Assembly (NCBI RefSeq): GCF_024171885.1
Contig: NZ_JAMTCP010000001.1
Coordinates: 62,001-126,000 of the forward strand
Length of the DNA stretch: 64,000 nt
Source of the DNA: Streptoalloteichus tenebrarius
GTDB taxonomy: Bacteria; Actinomycetota; Actinomycetes; Mycobacteriales; Pseudonocardiaceae
Direction of reading: 5' to 3'
Shown here: positions 17,257 through 27,500 of the stretch, piece after piece
How positions within the stretch are numbered: the stretch's first letter is position 1
Layout of the letters: every line of letters starts with the position of its first letter
Position numbers and translations under genes: made by a program
The notes under the pieces: model-generated
What the model was told of the DNA's origin: nothing
The model's database searches: none
Seen by the model: only the letters and a program-made list of their open reading frames with translations

Positions 17257-19095
17257 TCAGGGGGCCTCCCCGTTCTCCAGCGCGACGAAGTGCGGGTCGA
17301 ACCGGCCGGGTCCGTCGACGATCTGCCGGCCGAAGCTCTCGTTGAGCGCCCTGTGGCGCGCCTTCCCGACGGCGAGCGCCGCCCGCTCGGTCGCCCGCAC
17401 CAGCGCGGCGGCCTCGCGGTTGTGCTCCAGCGGCACCAGGCAGTCCTCGACGACCAGCAGGTCCAGCTCCGCGACCAGGAACGCGGACACGGCGTCCGTC
17501 GTGTCGGACACCAGGGGCTCGTCGTGGATGTTGAAGCTGGTGTTGATCAACGCCGGCGCGCCCGTCGTCTCCTCGTAGGCGGCCAACAGCGCGTACAGCT
17601 CGGGGTCGTCCTCCTCGCGGACCACCTGGGGACGCGCGGTGCCGTCGACGTGGACCACCGCGGGGATGCGCGCCGCGACCTCCCGGCGCACCGGGAGGCA
17701 GATCGTCATGAACGGAAGACACGGGCTCACGTCGCCGCGCACGTCGCTCAGGTCGAACACCTCGTCGAACCGGACGTCGCGCAGGAGCGGGGCGAACGGC
17801 ATGAACTCGGTCCGTCGCAGCTTCTGGTTGAGCCGGTCGTTGATCTCCGGGTCCTGGGCCGAGGCCAGGATCGACCGTCGCCCCAGCGCGCGCGGCCCGA
17901 ACTCCTGCGCACCCCTGACCAGCGCGACCGTGCCGCCAGCCGCCAGCGTGGCGACGACCGTGTCCCGCACGACCGAGGGGCTCTCGCGGCGGTAGCGCAC
18001 GCCGAGGTCGCGGAGGACCCGCTCCACGGGGCCGGGCGTCGGCCCCAACGCCATCGACAGCGGCCTGCCGCCGCCCGGCGCGACGGGGCCGACCACCTGT
18101 TCGTACGCGGCGCGGGCGGCGCCCACCGCCAGGCCCTCGTCGCCCATGGGCGGGCAGACGAACAGCGAGCGGAACCCGATGCGGGCCGCGTGCAGGTTCA
18201 GCCTGACGTTGGCGAACAGCCCGCCGGACAGCAGCAGCGGGAGGTCGGTCCCGTACGTCTCGGCCACCCACTCCAGCACCCGGCCCATCTTCTCCTCAAG
18301 GAGGTCCTGGGCCGCGCGGGCGAGGTCCGCGTCGCCGTACGGCAGCCGCGCCCGGTACTCGGCGACCAGGTGCCGGTTGGGTTCGAGGAACGGAGGCACG
18401 TCCTCGTCGAGGACGCCAACCCAGTCGTAGAGCCGGTAGCGGTCGCGGCGCACGTCCTCGTGGATCTTCCAGAGCGCGTCCCTGACCTCGTCGGCCGGGA
18501 TCCCGTGCGCCGCGAGCCCGGTGACCTTCCCCTCGTGCTTGGTGGGCGTGAACCCGAGCAGGGCGGTGACGTCGGTGTACATCGCGGCCAGCGGCTCCAG
18601 CTCGTGGTGCCCTGCCGCCGCCAACCTCTGGACGCGATTGGCGGAGACGTGGAAGACCCCGGTGGACACCGGGCAGCAGTAGGCGCCGTAGTCCGAGGTG
18701 ACGCAGAGCGCCTCGGAGAGTCCGGACAGGACGAACGCGGCGTAGGCGTGCATCTCGTGGTGGTCGAAGAACAGCAGCGGACGCCCCAGACTTTCCAGGT
18801 TCCGCAGCCACTGCTCCGGGCAGGGGTTGGTCGCCAGTGGCTCACTCCTGGCGAGCAGGACGTCCCGGAAGACCTCCGCGCTGGCGACGGGCGGCGGCTC
18901 CTCCCTGGAGTAGGGGACACCGATCGCCTCCACCTCGTCGAGGGCGATCCGGGACAGCGCGCCCCTCGGGAAGCGACCGTCCTGTTTGACCCTGCTGAAC
19001 CGCTCCTCGGACACCGCGTGGACAACCCGCCCCGCGTCGTCCAGGACACAGACGGAACTGTCGTGCATGGCGCTGTAGTTCAAGCCCACGATCAC
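17257..19095 (-). CDS. O-carbamoyltransferase, NodU/TobZ family
   Basis: A 612-residue enzyme of the NodU/CmcH/TobZ family, which transfers carbamoyl from carbamoyl phosphate through carbamoyl-adenylate to a hydroxyl group. The N-terminal Kae1-like domain begins MIVGLNYSAMHDSSVCVL and holds EERFSRVK and the metal-site histidines in FDHHEMHAYAAF. The C-terminal YrdC-like half contains EFGPRALGRRSILA and ALINTSFNIHDEPLV. Length and motifs are typical, so it should be active. It would decorate a sugar or polyol of the product made by this block. It is transcribed away from the monooxygenase at 19688, with a 592-bp gap between them. Confidence 0.85.
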   Translation of the reverse strand: MIVGLNYSAMHDSSVCVLDDAGRVVHAVSEERFSRVKQDGRFPRGALSRIALDEVEAIGVPYSREEPPPVASAEVFRDVLLARSEPLATNPCPEQWLRNLESLGRPLLFFDHHEMHAYAAFVLSGLSEALCVTSDYGAYCCPVSTGVFHVSANRVQRLAAAGHHELEPLAAMYTDVTALLGFTPTKHEGKVTGLAAHGIPADEVRDALWKIHEDVRRDRYRLYDWVGVLDEDVPPFLEPNRHLVAEYRARLPYGDADLARAAQDLLEEKMGRVLEWVAETYGTDLPLLLSGGLFANVRLNLHAARIGFRSLFVCPPMGDEGLAVGAARAAYEQVVGPVAPGGGRPLSMALGPTPGPVERVLRDLGVRYRRESPSVVRDTVVATLAAGGTVALVRGAQEFGPRALGRRSILASAQDPEINDRLNQKLRRTEFMPFAPLLRDVRFDEVFDLSDVRGDVSPCLPFMTICLPVRREVAARIPAVVHVDGTARPQVVREEDDPELYALLAAYEETTGAPALINTSFNIHDEPLVSDTTDAVSAFLVAELDLLVVEDCLVPLEHNREAAALVRATERAALAVGKARHRALNESFGRQIVDGPGRFDPHFVALENGEAP

Positions 19096-19687
19096 CGGTC
19101 TTCTCCCTGACGCTCGGCGGTTGCGGACACTCCGGTTCCCGGGAGGGACTCCGGAGTTCGAGGTCCGCCGGTTCGGCGGCCGGGTCGTCCGGCAGCGGCA
19201 CCGCGACAGCGGCGCTGCCGGGAAGCCTCAGAGCGAGGACGCCCGTAAAGCCGACCGCCAAGGGGCTGGCGACATACGCATGCGGTTCTCCTCGTGGGGC
19301 CCGGGATGTCGGGTTCGCGGAACTCCTTGCGCTGACATCGAACGAAGGGTGGTGCTACCCCGTGCCCGGTGCTGCGCGGAGTTACACCTGCCTTCGTCTC
19401 TCAGTCCACTTGTGAGGGACGACCACCACACCATAGGGAGCGAGCGTCACGCTCCGTCCTCATCGCGCCCTGATGGTCCGCGGAAGACGGAACCGCCCAC
19501 TCCTCGGGAGTCGGACCAAGAGATCACCTTGACTGTCATGGACGACGCGTTGTCCGCACTCGGCGCGCGGGGAGCGGGGTCGCCTGACCGGGGAGGTTGG
19601 GTCGTGTCGGGGTGCGAGTGGCGGGTTTCCCGGCGACGCCGTGGGTAGGTTCCGGGGTCGCCGGACCTGCGGGAGGCGAGCGGAGCC
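19096..19687. other. 592-bp divergent intergenic region
   Basis: Separates the divergent carbamoyltransferase and aromatic hydroxylase genes. No convincing gene, tRNA or TGACTG-type operator was seen. Short ORFs present here lack ribosome sites and protein-like composition. Its length leaves room for two promoters and pathway-specific activator sites, but none could be identified by eye. Confidence 0.5.
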
Positions 19688-21316
19688 ATGCTGAAGGAAG
19701 ACGTTCCCGTCCTCGTGGTCGGCGGCGGGCCAGGCGGCCTGGCGTCGGCGCTGTTCCTCGCGGAACAGGGGATCCCCGTCCTTCTGGTCGAACGCGCCGA
19801 GAGCACGTCACGGCTGCCGCGCGCCACCCACGTCAGCAGCCGCACGATGGAGTTGTTGCGGACGGTCGGTCTGGAGCCGCGCGTGCGGGCGATCGGCATG
19901 CGGCTCGTGCCGGACGACGATCCGCGAGCACGCACCGACCGCGCCGTGCTGCCCCGCACGGTCCTCGCCGCCCGCAACCTGGCCGAGATCCACGACGCCC
20001 AGGTGCTGGAGACCGGAGCCGACGAGCTGGCGGTCCCCGGCCCGTGCCCTCCGTTCTGGTGCGGTCAGGACCGGACCGAACCCCTCCTCGCCAACGCCGC
20101 CCGCGAGCGCGGCGCGCGCCTGTGGTTCGGCGCGGAGCTGGTGTCGTGGACGGCCGACGAGGACGGCGTCACCGCGACCGTCGAACGCCGCCGCGACGGG
20201 ACGCGGAGGCGGGTGCGCGCCCGCTACCTCGTCGCCGCCGACGGCCCCCACAGCACCGTCCGCGAGCAGGCGGGCGTCCCGGTCGAGGGCATGGGGCTGA
20301 TCTCCCGCTGGACGTCGGTCCTCTTCCACGCCGACCTGGACCGCGTGCTGCGCGGCCGGCGCTTCTCCGCCTGCGTGATCACGGACCCCGACCTCCCCGC
20401 GACGGTCACGGAGTCCAACGACCGCCACCGCTGGTGCCTCGCGCTCGAAACACCCGCCGACCGCGCGGAACCCGAGGACGTCAACGTCGCCCGGTGGCTC
20501 GGCGTCATCCGACGCGTCGCGGGAAGGCCGGACCTCAGGGCCCGTGTCGAGGCGGTGCGCCGGTGGCCGGCCAGCCACCAGCTCGCCACCCGGTTCCGCT
20601 GCGGCCCGGTCTTCCTGGTCGGCGACTGCGCGCACGCCCACCCGCCCGCCGGCAACCACGGCGCGAACCTCGCGATCCAGGACGCGCACAACCTCGCCTG
20701 GAAGCTCGCCGCCGTGCTCAAGGGCTGGGCGGGGGAGCCCCTGCTGGACACCTACGAGGCGGAACGGCGGCCCGTCGACAGGGCCACGGCCGACCAGAGC
20801 GCCCTGAGGGCCGGCGTTCCCGGTGATCGGCTGGGCGGGATCACGCCGTGCGACACCGTCTCGTTCCTCACCGGCTACCGCTACCAGTCCGCCGCCGTGA
20901 TCGGCGGTGGCGGCCCCGCCGTCCCCGCGGTCCCTGACCTGTCCGGCGCCCCGGGCACCAGGCTCCCGCACGTCTGGCTCACCTACCGGGGACGCCGCCT
21001 CTCCAGCATCGACCTGTGCCGGGACGCCCCGGTCCTGTTGACCAGCGAGGCCGACGCGGTTCCGCGCATGGCGCGCGCGGCCGCGCGGCGGCGGGTTCCG
21101 CTGCGGGTCTACCACGTGGGCGTCGAAGGGCAGTTCGACGCCCCGGACCGCGCCGCGCTGTGGGGTGGGCAGGACCGGGGGAGCGTCCTGGTCCGGCCGG
21201 ACGGCTTCGTGGCGTGGCGCGGCGAGGGCGCGCCGTCGGAGGCGGTGCTGGGGGAGGTGCTGGGACAGGTCCTCGCCCAGGGCGCTCAGGTGACGCCGTG
21301 GGCCTCCGTCGGCTGA
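19688..21316 (+). CDS. FAD-dependent aromatic hydroxylase (RdmE/PgaE/MhpA type)
   Basis: A 542-residue group A flavin monooxygenase. It has the N-terminal FAD motif VGGGPGGLASALFLAEQG, a central DG motif (VAADGPHSTVREQ), the second FAD motif GDCAHAHPPAGNHGANLAIQD near residue 315, and a thioredoxin-like C-terminal domain (about 390-540) typical of polyketide hydroxylases. ATG follows GGAGGCGAGCGGAGCC. It probably hydroxylates an aromatic intermediate using NAD(P)H and oxygen. It is the last clearly tailoring-type gene of region 1; a polyketide synthase, if there is one, lies outside the window. Confidence 0.8.
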   Translation: MLKEDVPVLVVGGGPGGLASALFLAEQGIPVLLVERAESTSRLPRATHVSSRTMELLRTVGLEPRVRAIGMRLVPDDDPRARTDRAVLPRTVLAARNLAEIHDAQVLETGADELAVPGPCPPFWCGQDRTEPLLANAARERGARLWFGAELVSWTADEDGVTATVERRRDGTRRRVRARYLVAADGPHSTVREQAGVPVEGMGLISRWTSVLFHADLDRVLRGRRFSACVITDPDLPATVTESNDRHRWCLALETPADRAEPEDVNVARWLGVIRRVAGRPDLRARVEAVRRWPASHQLATRFRCGPVFLVGDCAHAHPPAGNHGANLAIQDAHNLAWKLAAVLKGWAGEPLLDTYEAERRPVDRATADQSALRAGVPGDRLGGITPCDTVSFLTGYRYQSAAVIGGGGPAVPAVPDLSGAPGTRLPHVWLTYRGRRLSSIDLCRDAPVLLTSEADAVPRMARAAARRRVPLRVYHVGVEGQFDAPDRAALWGGQDRGSVLVRPDGFVAWRGEGAPSEAVLGEVLGQVLAQGAQVTPWASVG

Positions 21317-21441
21317 CCCCACGGTCAACCGGAGCGGACCTGGGGCCGGCACCACGGTCAGTACCCCCCAGCCGACACACTCCCGCACCCCGGCCCGGTC
21401 GGGGACCCCTGCATCCGTGACCAGCCCAACGGTCGTCCACT

Positions 21442-21684
21442 ATGGTCAGAGCAGAGGTGTCTGAACACCGGGAAAACTGGCGTTTCTCGCCCACACCGTA
21501 CGAATTCGATCTTCTGGAGTGTCGCCGTCGCCCTCACCTCGTCGACCTCGCCGGCGGGGCCGGCGGCGGCCACCTCCGGTTCGAGGACCTGCTGGCGATG
21601 CGCGCTCGCTGCCTGGACGCGTTCCGCCGTCTTCGTGACTCGTCCGCCGCAGGGGAGCTGGTGACGGAGCGTCGAAGGCTGTGA
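21442..21684 (+). CDS. Small hypothetical protein
   Basis: An 80-residue ORF with a leucine- and arginine-rich C-terminal half (RFEDLLAMRARCLDAFRRL) that could form an amphipathic helix. No Shine-Dalgarno sequence is obvious before the ATG and I recognise no family. The alternative reading is non-coding DNA between the hydroxylase and the GT87 gene. Confidence 0.25.
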   Translation: MVRAEVSEHRENWRFSPTPYEFDLLECRRRPHLVDLAGGAGGGHLRFEDLLAMRARCLDAFRRLRDSSAAGELVTERRRL

Positions 21685-22185
21685 TACGCGTTCGCGCCGA
21701 CGCTCGGAAAGATTGATATGTGGCGTCTTCCTCGTCGAGACAGGAGGACGGACCACCGCTTTGATCGGACATTCTGCCGGTCATCCACCACAAATCCCTG
21801 CTCGACCGTGGCTGAGAATCCACCGGAACTCCGTTTCACCCAGCACCTCAGTCCACTGAGGACACTTGCGTCGCGGTCATGGCGTTCGATCTCCAAGGTG
21901 GTGCCAGACCTCACGCGGTCCGTTGACGGTCCACGTCGGACATGAGTGTTGTCGGTGGCGGATGCCGCGTGCTCGGGTCGTGCTGGAGCGCTCCCGGCCA
22001 TGTGGACGGGCGGTAGTAAGCAGGGTTGCTCGTGTCAGCCGAATCTCTGCCGCCGCATGGCGCAGCGATCAAGAGAGTCAACGGCTCCCTGCGTGGATCA
22101 CGTTCTGGCGCGAGAAGAACTCTCACGTCGACAGGCTAACCTTCGTCCTTCCTTCCTTCTGCATGCAAAGACACGTGGAGGAGCA
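21685..22185. other. Gene-poor, lower-GC stretch
   Basis: About 500 bp with visibly lower GC than its surroundings and no ORF with a ribosome site. It includes a short palindrome (CCTCAGTCCACTGAGG near 21848). Probably the long leader or promoter region of the membrane glycosyltransferase gene, or decayed DNA at the border of the biosynthetic block. Confidence 0.35.
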
Positions 22186-23451
22186 GTGCACGTCTTACGC
22201 CGTTTGGCGTCCCATCCTGCTGTCTCAGCCGTAGGTGCTGGCGCGACGTGCGTGTTAGGGCTGGCGATGACCGCCCTCGCGATACGCGCGAACGCGATCG
22301 ACCTGGAGGTCTATCGCGCGGGAGGCCGAGCCGTGCTCGACGGGGGCAGTCTCTACGATCGCCCCGTCTGGAACGCCATGCATTTCACGTACACGCCGTG
22401 GGCGGCGCTACTGTTCGCCCCGTTGGCCGCGATGCCGGCGATCGCGGCACGGACACTCCTGGTCCTCGCGAACTGTGCGCTTCTGGTGTTCGTGGTCTGG
22501 AGGTCCTGGCGTTGGCTCGATGCGAGCCGAAGACGACGAGTGCCCACCGTGTGCCTGGTGATCGCGAGTCTCTCGCTGCTGTCCGAGTCGGTTCACGCGA
22601 CGGTCTACGTAGGGCAGATCAACCTCGTCCTGTTGGCGCTCATCATTGGAGACCTGGTTCGCGACGATCGTCGGCGAACCATGGGAGTGGGTGTCGGGAT
22701 CGCCGCGGGCATCAAGCTCACTCCGCTGATCTTCCTGCCCTACCTGCTGTTGACCAGGCGGTACCGGGCGGCGGCCGTGGCGACGTGCACCTTCTTGGGC
22801 ACGGTGCTCGTCGGCTTCGTCCTCCTGCCTCGTGAGGCCTCGCGATATTGGTTCGGAGGTCTCTTCGCCGACACGTCGCGCATCTACGCGAACCTCACGT
22901 CCACGCACAACCAGTCCTTGCGGGGAATGATCCTCCGCCTGGGGGTGTCCAACGAGGGCATGGCCGTGGTCTGGCCACTGCTGGCCCTGGTGGTCGCGGC
23001 TGGGGTCTTCGCGACCGCGATGTGGGCGAGCCGGCGGGGAGAGCACTTTCTCGGCGTCGTCCTGTGCGGCATGGCGTCCGCGGCGATCTCCCCGTGGTCC
23101 TGGGGACATCATTGGGTGTGGCTGGTTCCGCTCGCTGTGTATCTGCTGCACCTCGCGGCTCGGCGGGACTGGTCTGTGGTGCACCCGGCCTGGTTGGGGC
23201 CGGCGGTGTTGCTGCCGCTGACGTTTCCGTGGGTCCTTGCCCTCGCCGACCCGCCGGACAGCGCCAGGGGTGCGGTGCCACTGGGTGGGCCGATCGGTTT
23301 TGTTCTCGGCAATCTGTATGTCTTCATCTTCGTGGCAACCGTGCTCGCCGTTGTTCTGCACCTTCGTCGACATGATCAACGAGCCGTCGGAGAAGGGCAG
23401 TACCTGCACGACATTCATCCGCCCAGCATGGCCCGGCGTGGCGTTGCATGA
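22186..23451 (+). CDS. GT87-family integral membrane glycosyltransferase
   Basis: A 421-residue polytopic membrane protein with about ten hydrophobic helices. It shows the GT-C/GT87 (DUF2029) pattern: an early DLEVYRAGG segment with the acidic catalytic-type residue, then YTPWAALLFAPLAAMP, YVGQINLVLLALI, GIAAGIKLTPLIFLPYLL and SPWSWGHHWVWLVPL. The GTG at 22186 follows a strong GGAGGAGCA. A longer in-frame ORF starts at 21946, but its first 80 codons are not protein-like. Relatives use polyprenyl-phosphate mannose to extend cell-envelope glycolipids. Codon usage and GC are a little below the neighbouring genes. Confidence 0.8.
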   Translation: MHVLRRLASHPAVSAVGAGATCVLGLAMTALAIRANAIDLEVYRAGGRAVLDGGSLYDRPVWNAMHFTYTPWAALLFAPLAAMPAIAARTLLVLANCALLVFVVWRSWRWLDASRRRRVPTVCLVIASLSLLSESVHATVYVGQINLVLLALIIGDLVRDDRRRTMGVGVGIAAGIKLTPLIFLPYLLLTRRYRAAAVATCTFLGTVLVGFVLLPREASRYWFGGLFADTSRIYANLTSTHNQSLRGMILRLGVSNEGMAVVWPLLALVVAAGVFATAMWASRRGEHFLGVVLCGMASAAISPWSWGHHWVWLVPLAVYLLHLAARRDWSVVHPAWLGPAVLLPLTFPWVLALADPPDSARGAVPLGGPIGFVLGNLYVFIFVATVLAVVLHLRRHDQRAVGEGQYLHDIHPPSMARRGVA

Positions 23452-23636
23452 GTCGGGACGGCGCGGACTGGTACAGGTTGCGCCTGGTGCGCGGCATGGC
23501 TTGGTGAGCTGGGTTGGAAGTTCACCTCAGCTTCGTGTTGCGCTCGTCGAGCGGGCTGAAGAGCCCGGCGAAACCCCATCCTCGACTTTTTCGCGCCGAT
23601 AGCCCATGGGCGCTGTAAGACGGGTGTGAACTCGTA

Positions 23637-23666
23637 GCAACACCGGCCCTGTGGGGCCGGTGTTGC
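23637..23666. terminator. Hairpin terminator between convergent genes
   Basis: A perfect 13-bp stem (GCAACACCGGCCC and its complement) around a 4-base loop lies between the GT87 gene (ending 23451) and the convergent methyltransferase gene (ending 23715). Confidence 0.7.
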
Positions 23667-23714
23667 TCTCATGGGGCTCGCGGCGAGCTGGACGGAACTC
23701 GCAGCCCCTGTGGA

Positions 23715-24455
23715 TCAGTCCACTGAGGACGGTCGCTTCGCGATCGTGATGATCTCGCGGCTGGTGGTGGTCAGCGGTGCCCGGGACCAGTCGCCGAACT
23801 GGTCCTCCACCACCAGGCCGGCCGCGCCCAGGAGAGCGCCCAGCGCGTCGACGTCCACGAAACGCAGACTCGACCGGCTCACCCGGGGCTCCTCCCAACG
23901 CGGACACGTGAACGTCTCGGTGAAGTGGACGACGTCGCCGGTCACAGGTGTCTCGACCTCGCGCGTCACCCGCACCGTGTCTCCCGCGCCGTCGCGCACC
24001 TCGTCCGTGCCGTTCCACCGCTCCCAGGGCCGGGCCAGCGGGTTCCGTGTCTCGAAGGCGAAACGCCCGCCGGGCACCAGGGCCGCCGCGACCGTGGTGA
24101 GCGCGTCACGCAGCTCCTCGTCGCCGAGCAGCACCTGGAACGCGTGCCCGGTCATCACGACGAGGTCGAACTCCCGGTCCCAGCTCACCGTCGTCAGATC
24201 GCCCTGAACCCACTCGACGTCCGTCCGCCGCCGCGCCCGGTCGAGCATCGCGCCGGCCGGGTCGAGACCGCACAACCGCCCCCGGTGCCCAACCTCGCGC
24301 GCCCGGCGCAGCAGGGTCCCCGTCCCACAGCCCACGTCGAGCACGGAGCCGGCGGCCATCACCAGCTCCAGGTAGAAGTCGTCGCTGGCTCCCCACGGGT
24401 TGAGGAGGTCGTACAACTCGGCGAGGCTGCTGTCGGAGTAGGCACGGTCGACCAC
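23715..24455 (-). CDS. Class I SAM-dependent methyltransferase
   Basis: A 246-residue methyltransferase with motif I VLDVGCGTGTLLRRA near residue 40, an acidic motif II (LCGLDPAGAMLDRA) and GDLTTV before DLVVMTGHAFQVL. The substrate-binding C-terminal half is beta-rich and not diagnostic. The start is a GTG 78 bp before the STAND gene's end, on the same strand. Small-molecule O- or N-methylation is likely, but the substrate is unknown. Confidence 0.75.
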   Translation of the reverse strand: MVDRAYSDSSLAELYDLLNPWGASDDFYLELVMAAGSVLDVGCGTGTLLRRAREVGHRGRLCGLDPAGAMLDRARRRTDVEWVQGDLTTVSWDREFDLVVMTGHAFQVLLGDEELRDALTTVAAALVPGGRFAFETRNPLARPWERWNGTDEVRDGAGDTVRVTREVETPVTGDVVHFTETFTCPRWEEPRVSRSSLRFVDVDALGALLGAAGLVVEDQFGDWSRAPLTTTSREIITIAKRPSSVD

Positions 24456-24533
24456 TGGAGCACCCTGCCACGCGCCGTCGGCGTCGAACCACGCCTTTTC
24501 GCCGGCAGGGGAGAACGCCGAGCGCGGACCGCG

Positions 24534-27500
24534 TCAGCGCCCGGGGCAGGGCGGCTCGTAGGGGATGCCGGTGAAGTAGTGCCGCCACTCGTCCTCCGAG
24601 ACGGGCCTGCGGACGGTCGAGCAGACGTAGGTGGACAGGCGGTCGACGTCGGTCTCCCACAGACGGGTCGTGCGGTCCTGCGAGGTGGTGGCCAGCGTGT
24701 GCCCGTCGGGGCCGAACGCCACCGCGAACACCGCCGACAGGTGCTCGGTGAGGATCGCCGTGGCGACGGGATGCCGGGGGTCGCGCACGTCCCACAACCG
24801 GACCGTGCCGTCGTCCCCGGTGGTGGCGAGGGTCTGGCCGTCGGGGCTGAACGCGGCGCCGAAGACGATCGCCGTGTGGCCCGTCATCGTGGACAGCGGG
24901 CTGGGCCGTCGAGGGTCCTCGACGTCCCACAGGCGCACGGTGTGGTCCCAGCTCGTCGTCGCCACCACCGTTCCCCCCGGCGCGAACGCGATCGACCGGA
25001 TCGCCTGCTGGTGACCGGAGATCACGCCGAGCGCCGCCGGCCGCCTCGGGTCGGCCACGTCCCACAGCCGCGCGGTGCCGTCCCAGCTCGACGTGGCCAC
25101 GACCCGTCCGTCCGACCGGACGGCGACCGACCGCACGATGTCGGTGTGCCCGGTCAGGACGCCCAGCGCGACCGGGGCGCGCGGCTCGCCCACGTCCCAC
25201 AGCCGCGCGGTCCGGTCGTCGCCGGCCGTCACCAGGAGCCGGCTGTCCGGCCCGAACGCCACCCAGCGCACGCTGCCGGCGTGCCCGGTGACCGTGGCGA
25301 GTGCCCCGGCGTGTCGCGGGTCGGCGACGTCCCACAGCCGGGCCGTGCGGTCCCAGCTCGACGTGGCGAGGAGGCGTCCGTCGCGGCTGAACGTCACGTG
25401 GCGGACGGTGTCCTGGTGCCCGGTCAGCGCCGCGAGCGGAGCGGGGCGACGAGGGTTGGTGACGTCGCTCAGGCGCACCGTGCGGTCGTCGCTCGTGGTC
25501 GCGATGGTCCTGCCGTCGGGGCTGAAGGCGACGCCGAAGACGGCCTCGGTGTGGTCGGCGAGCACCGGCCCCGCGATCTCCCACAACCGCACGGTGTTGT
25601 CGGCGCTGGCGCTGATGAGGGTCTGCCCGTCCCCGCTGAATACGAGCGAGGTGATGTTGTCGTTGTGGCCGCTGAGCATGGCCCGCGCGTTGGGGCGCCG
25701 GGGGTCGCTGACGTCCCACAGCCGGATGGTGCGCTCGTCGCTGGCACTCGCCACCGTCCTGCCGTCGCGGCTGACCGCGAGGGCGCGGACCACGTCGATG
25801 TGACCGGTGAGCGTGGACACCGTCTGGACCTGGCGGGGGTTCTCGACGTTCCACAGCCGCACGGTCCGGTCCTGCCCCGCGACGACGAGCAGCCGCCCGT
25901 CCGGGCTGAACCTGGCGACCAGCTCCGCCTGGTCCCGCAGCGCGGTCAGCACCCGGGGCGACTGCCCGCTCGCGACGTCCCAGAGGAGCACCGCGCGGTC
26001 CTTCCCCACGGTGGACAGGACGTCTCCCCGGGGGCTGAACGCCACGTCCAGCACCGCGTCGGAGTGGCCCGTCATCGTGGCCAGCGGCTTCGGGCTCCTG
26101 GCGTCGGCGAGGTCCCACAGGCGCGCGGTCCGGTCGTCGCTCGCCGTCGCCAGGAGCGCGCCCCTGGGTGAGAAGGCCACGGCCCTGACCACGTCGCCGT
26201 GGCCGTGGACCACGCTCAGCGGGGTCGGCGCCGCACGGTCGGCGACGTCCCAGACGCGGACGGTCCGGTCGCGGCTGGCGGTGGCGAGGAGGCGGCCGTC
26301 CGCGCTGAACGCGGCGGCGAGCACGGAGTCGGTGTGCTCGCCGAGCGTGGCCAGGGAGGTCGGGTTCGCCACGTCCGAGACGTCCCACAGGCGGGTCATG
26401 CGGTCCCGGCCGGTCGTGACGAGCGTGCGCGCGTCCGGGCTCAGCGCCACCGACTCGGGGAGGTGGGGATCGCGTGTCAGGAAGGACGCGTGCGGGCTGG
26501 CGTACGAGGCGAGCAGGCTGCTGCGCGCCTCCACGGTGGGGGACAGCCGGAAGGCGGCGAGGGCGAGCTGCGCGGCGAGTTCGGGGTTGGTCGTGCGCAG
26601 CGCGGACGCCTCGATCGCGACCTTGCGGGAGATCGCGACGTTGCGTTGTTCGACCACGTCCCGCTGCGTCCGCACCGCGTAGATCGTCGCGGCCACCGCG
26701 AGGAGGAACAGGACGGTCAGCGTCGCGACCAGTCGGCGCAGGCGCCGGACCCCGCGTTTCTCCTCCCGGTCGCTGGCCCGCAGGAAGTCGCGTTCGACCG
26801 GGGTCAGCTCCCCGGGGTGGTGCGCGGCCCAGTCGCTCATGACGGCCAGGGGAGCGCCGCGCTGGGTGAGGGCACGGTCCCTGCCCCGCCGGTCCCACTC
26901 CTCGGCCGCGTCGATGAGCTGTTGGCGGACGCGCAGCCCCGCCCGGTCGGCGTCGAGCCAGTCGCGCAGCCGGGGCCACGCCCACAACAGGGCCTCGTGC
27001 GTGATCTCCACGCTGTCCTGGTCGAGGGTGAGCAGCCGGGCGGAGGCGAAGGACTCCAGCGCGACCCGTGACACCGTCTCGTCCGCCGCCTCCGCCAGCA
27101 GCCGGTCGCGGTCGACGCGCTGACGCACGGCCTCGCCCTGCTCGCCGACCCGCACGAGCCGGAGCAGCAGGCGGCGCGCGGCCTGTTGCGCCTCGCCGTC
27201 CAGGCGGGAGTAGCAGCGTTCGGCGGTCGCGGCCACGGCCCCGTGGATCCCCCCGGTCCGCTGGTAGGCGTCGACGGTCAGGTCGTGGTCCTGCCGCTGT
27301 TGCCAGGTCGCGAGGAGCGCGTGGGACAGCAGGGGGAGCGCGCCGGGGTCGTAGCTCGGGTGGTCCCGCTCCTCGCCGCGCGCCACGCCCAGGTCCCGCA
27401 GCAGCAGCTCGACCAGCCCGTGTTCGAGGTTGACCTTGGCGACCCTCGCGGGCGCGATGATGGCCTCGACCAGCTCGGACCGGGTCATCGCGCCGAGGGC

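Noticed and set aside
21946-22185. Longer N-terminus for the GT87 protein
   Set aside because: The extra 80 codons have random composition, whereas GTG 22186 has a strong GGAGGAGCA site and begins directly at the membrane protein.
23480-23640. Possible tRNA or small RNA before the hairpin at 23637
   Set aside because: No cloverleaf, anticodon arm or CCA-adjacent stem could be built; only a short GGGCTGAAGAGCCC hairpin is visible.
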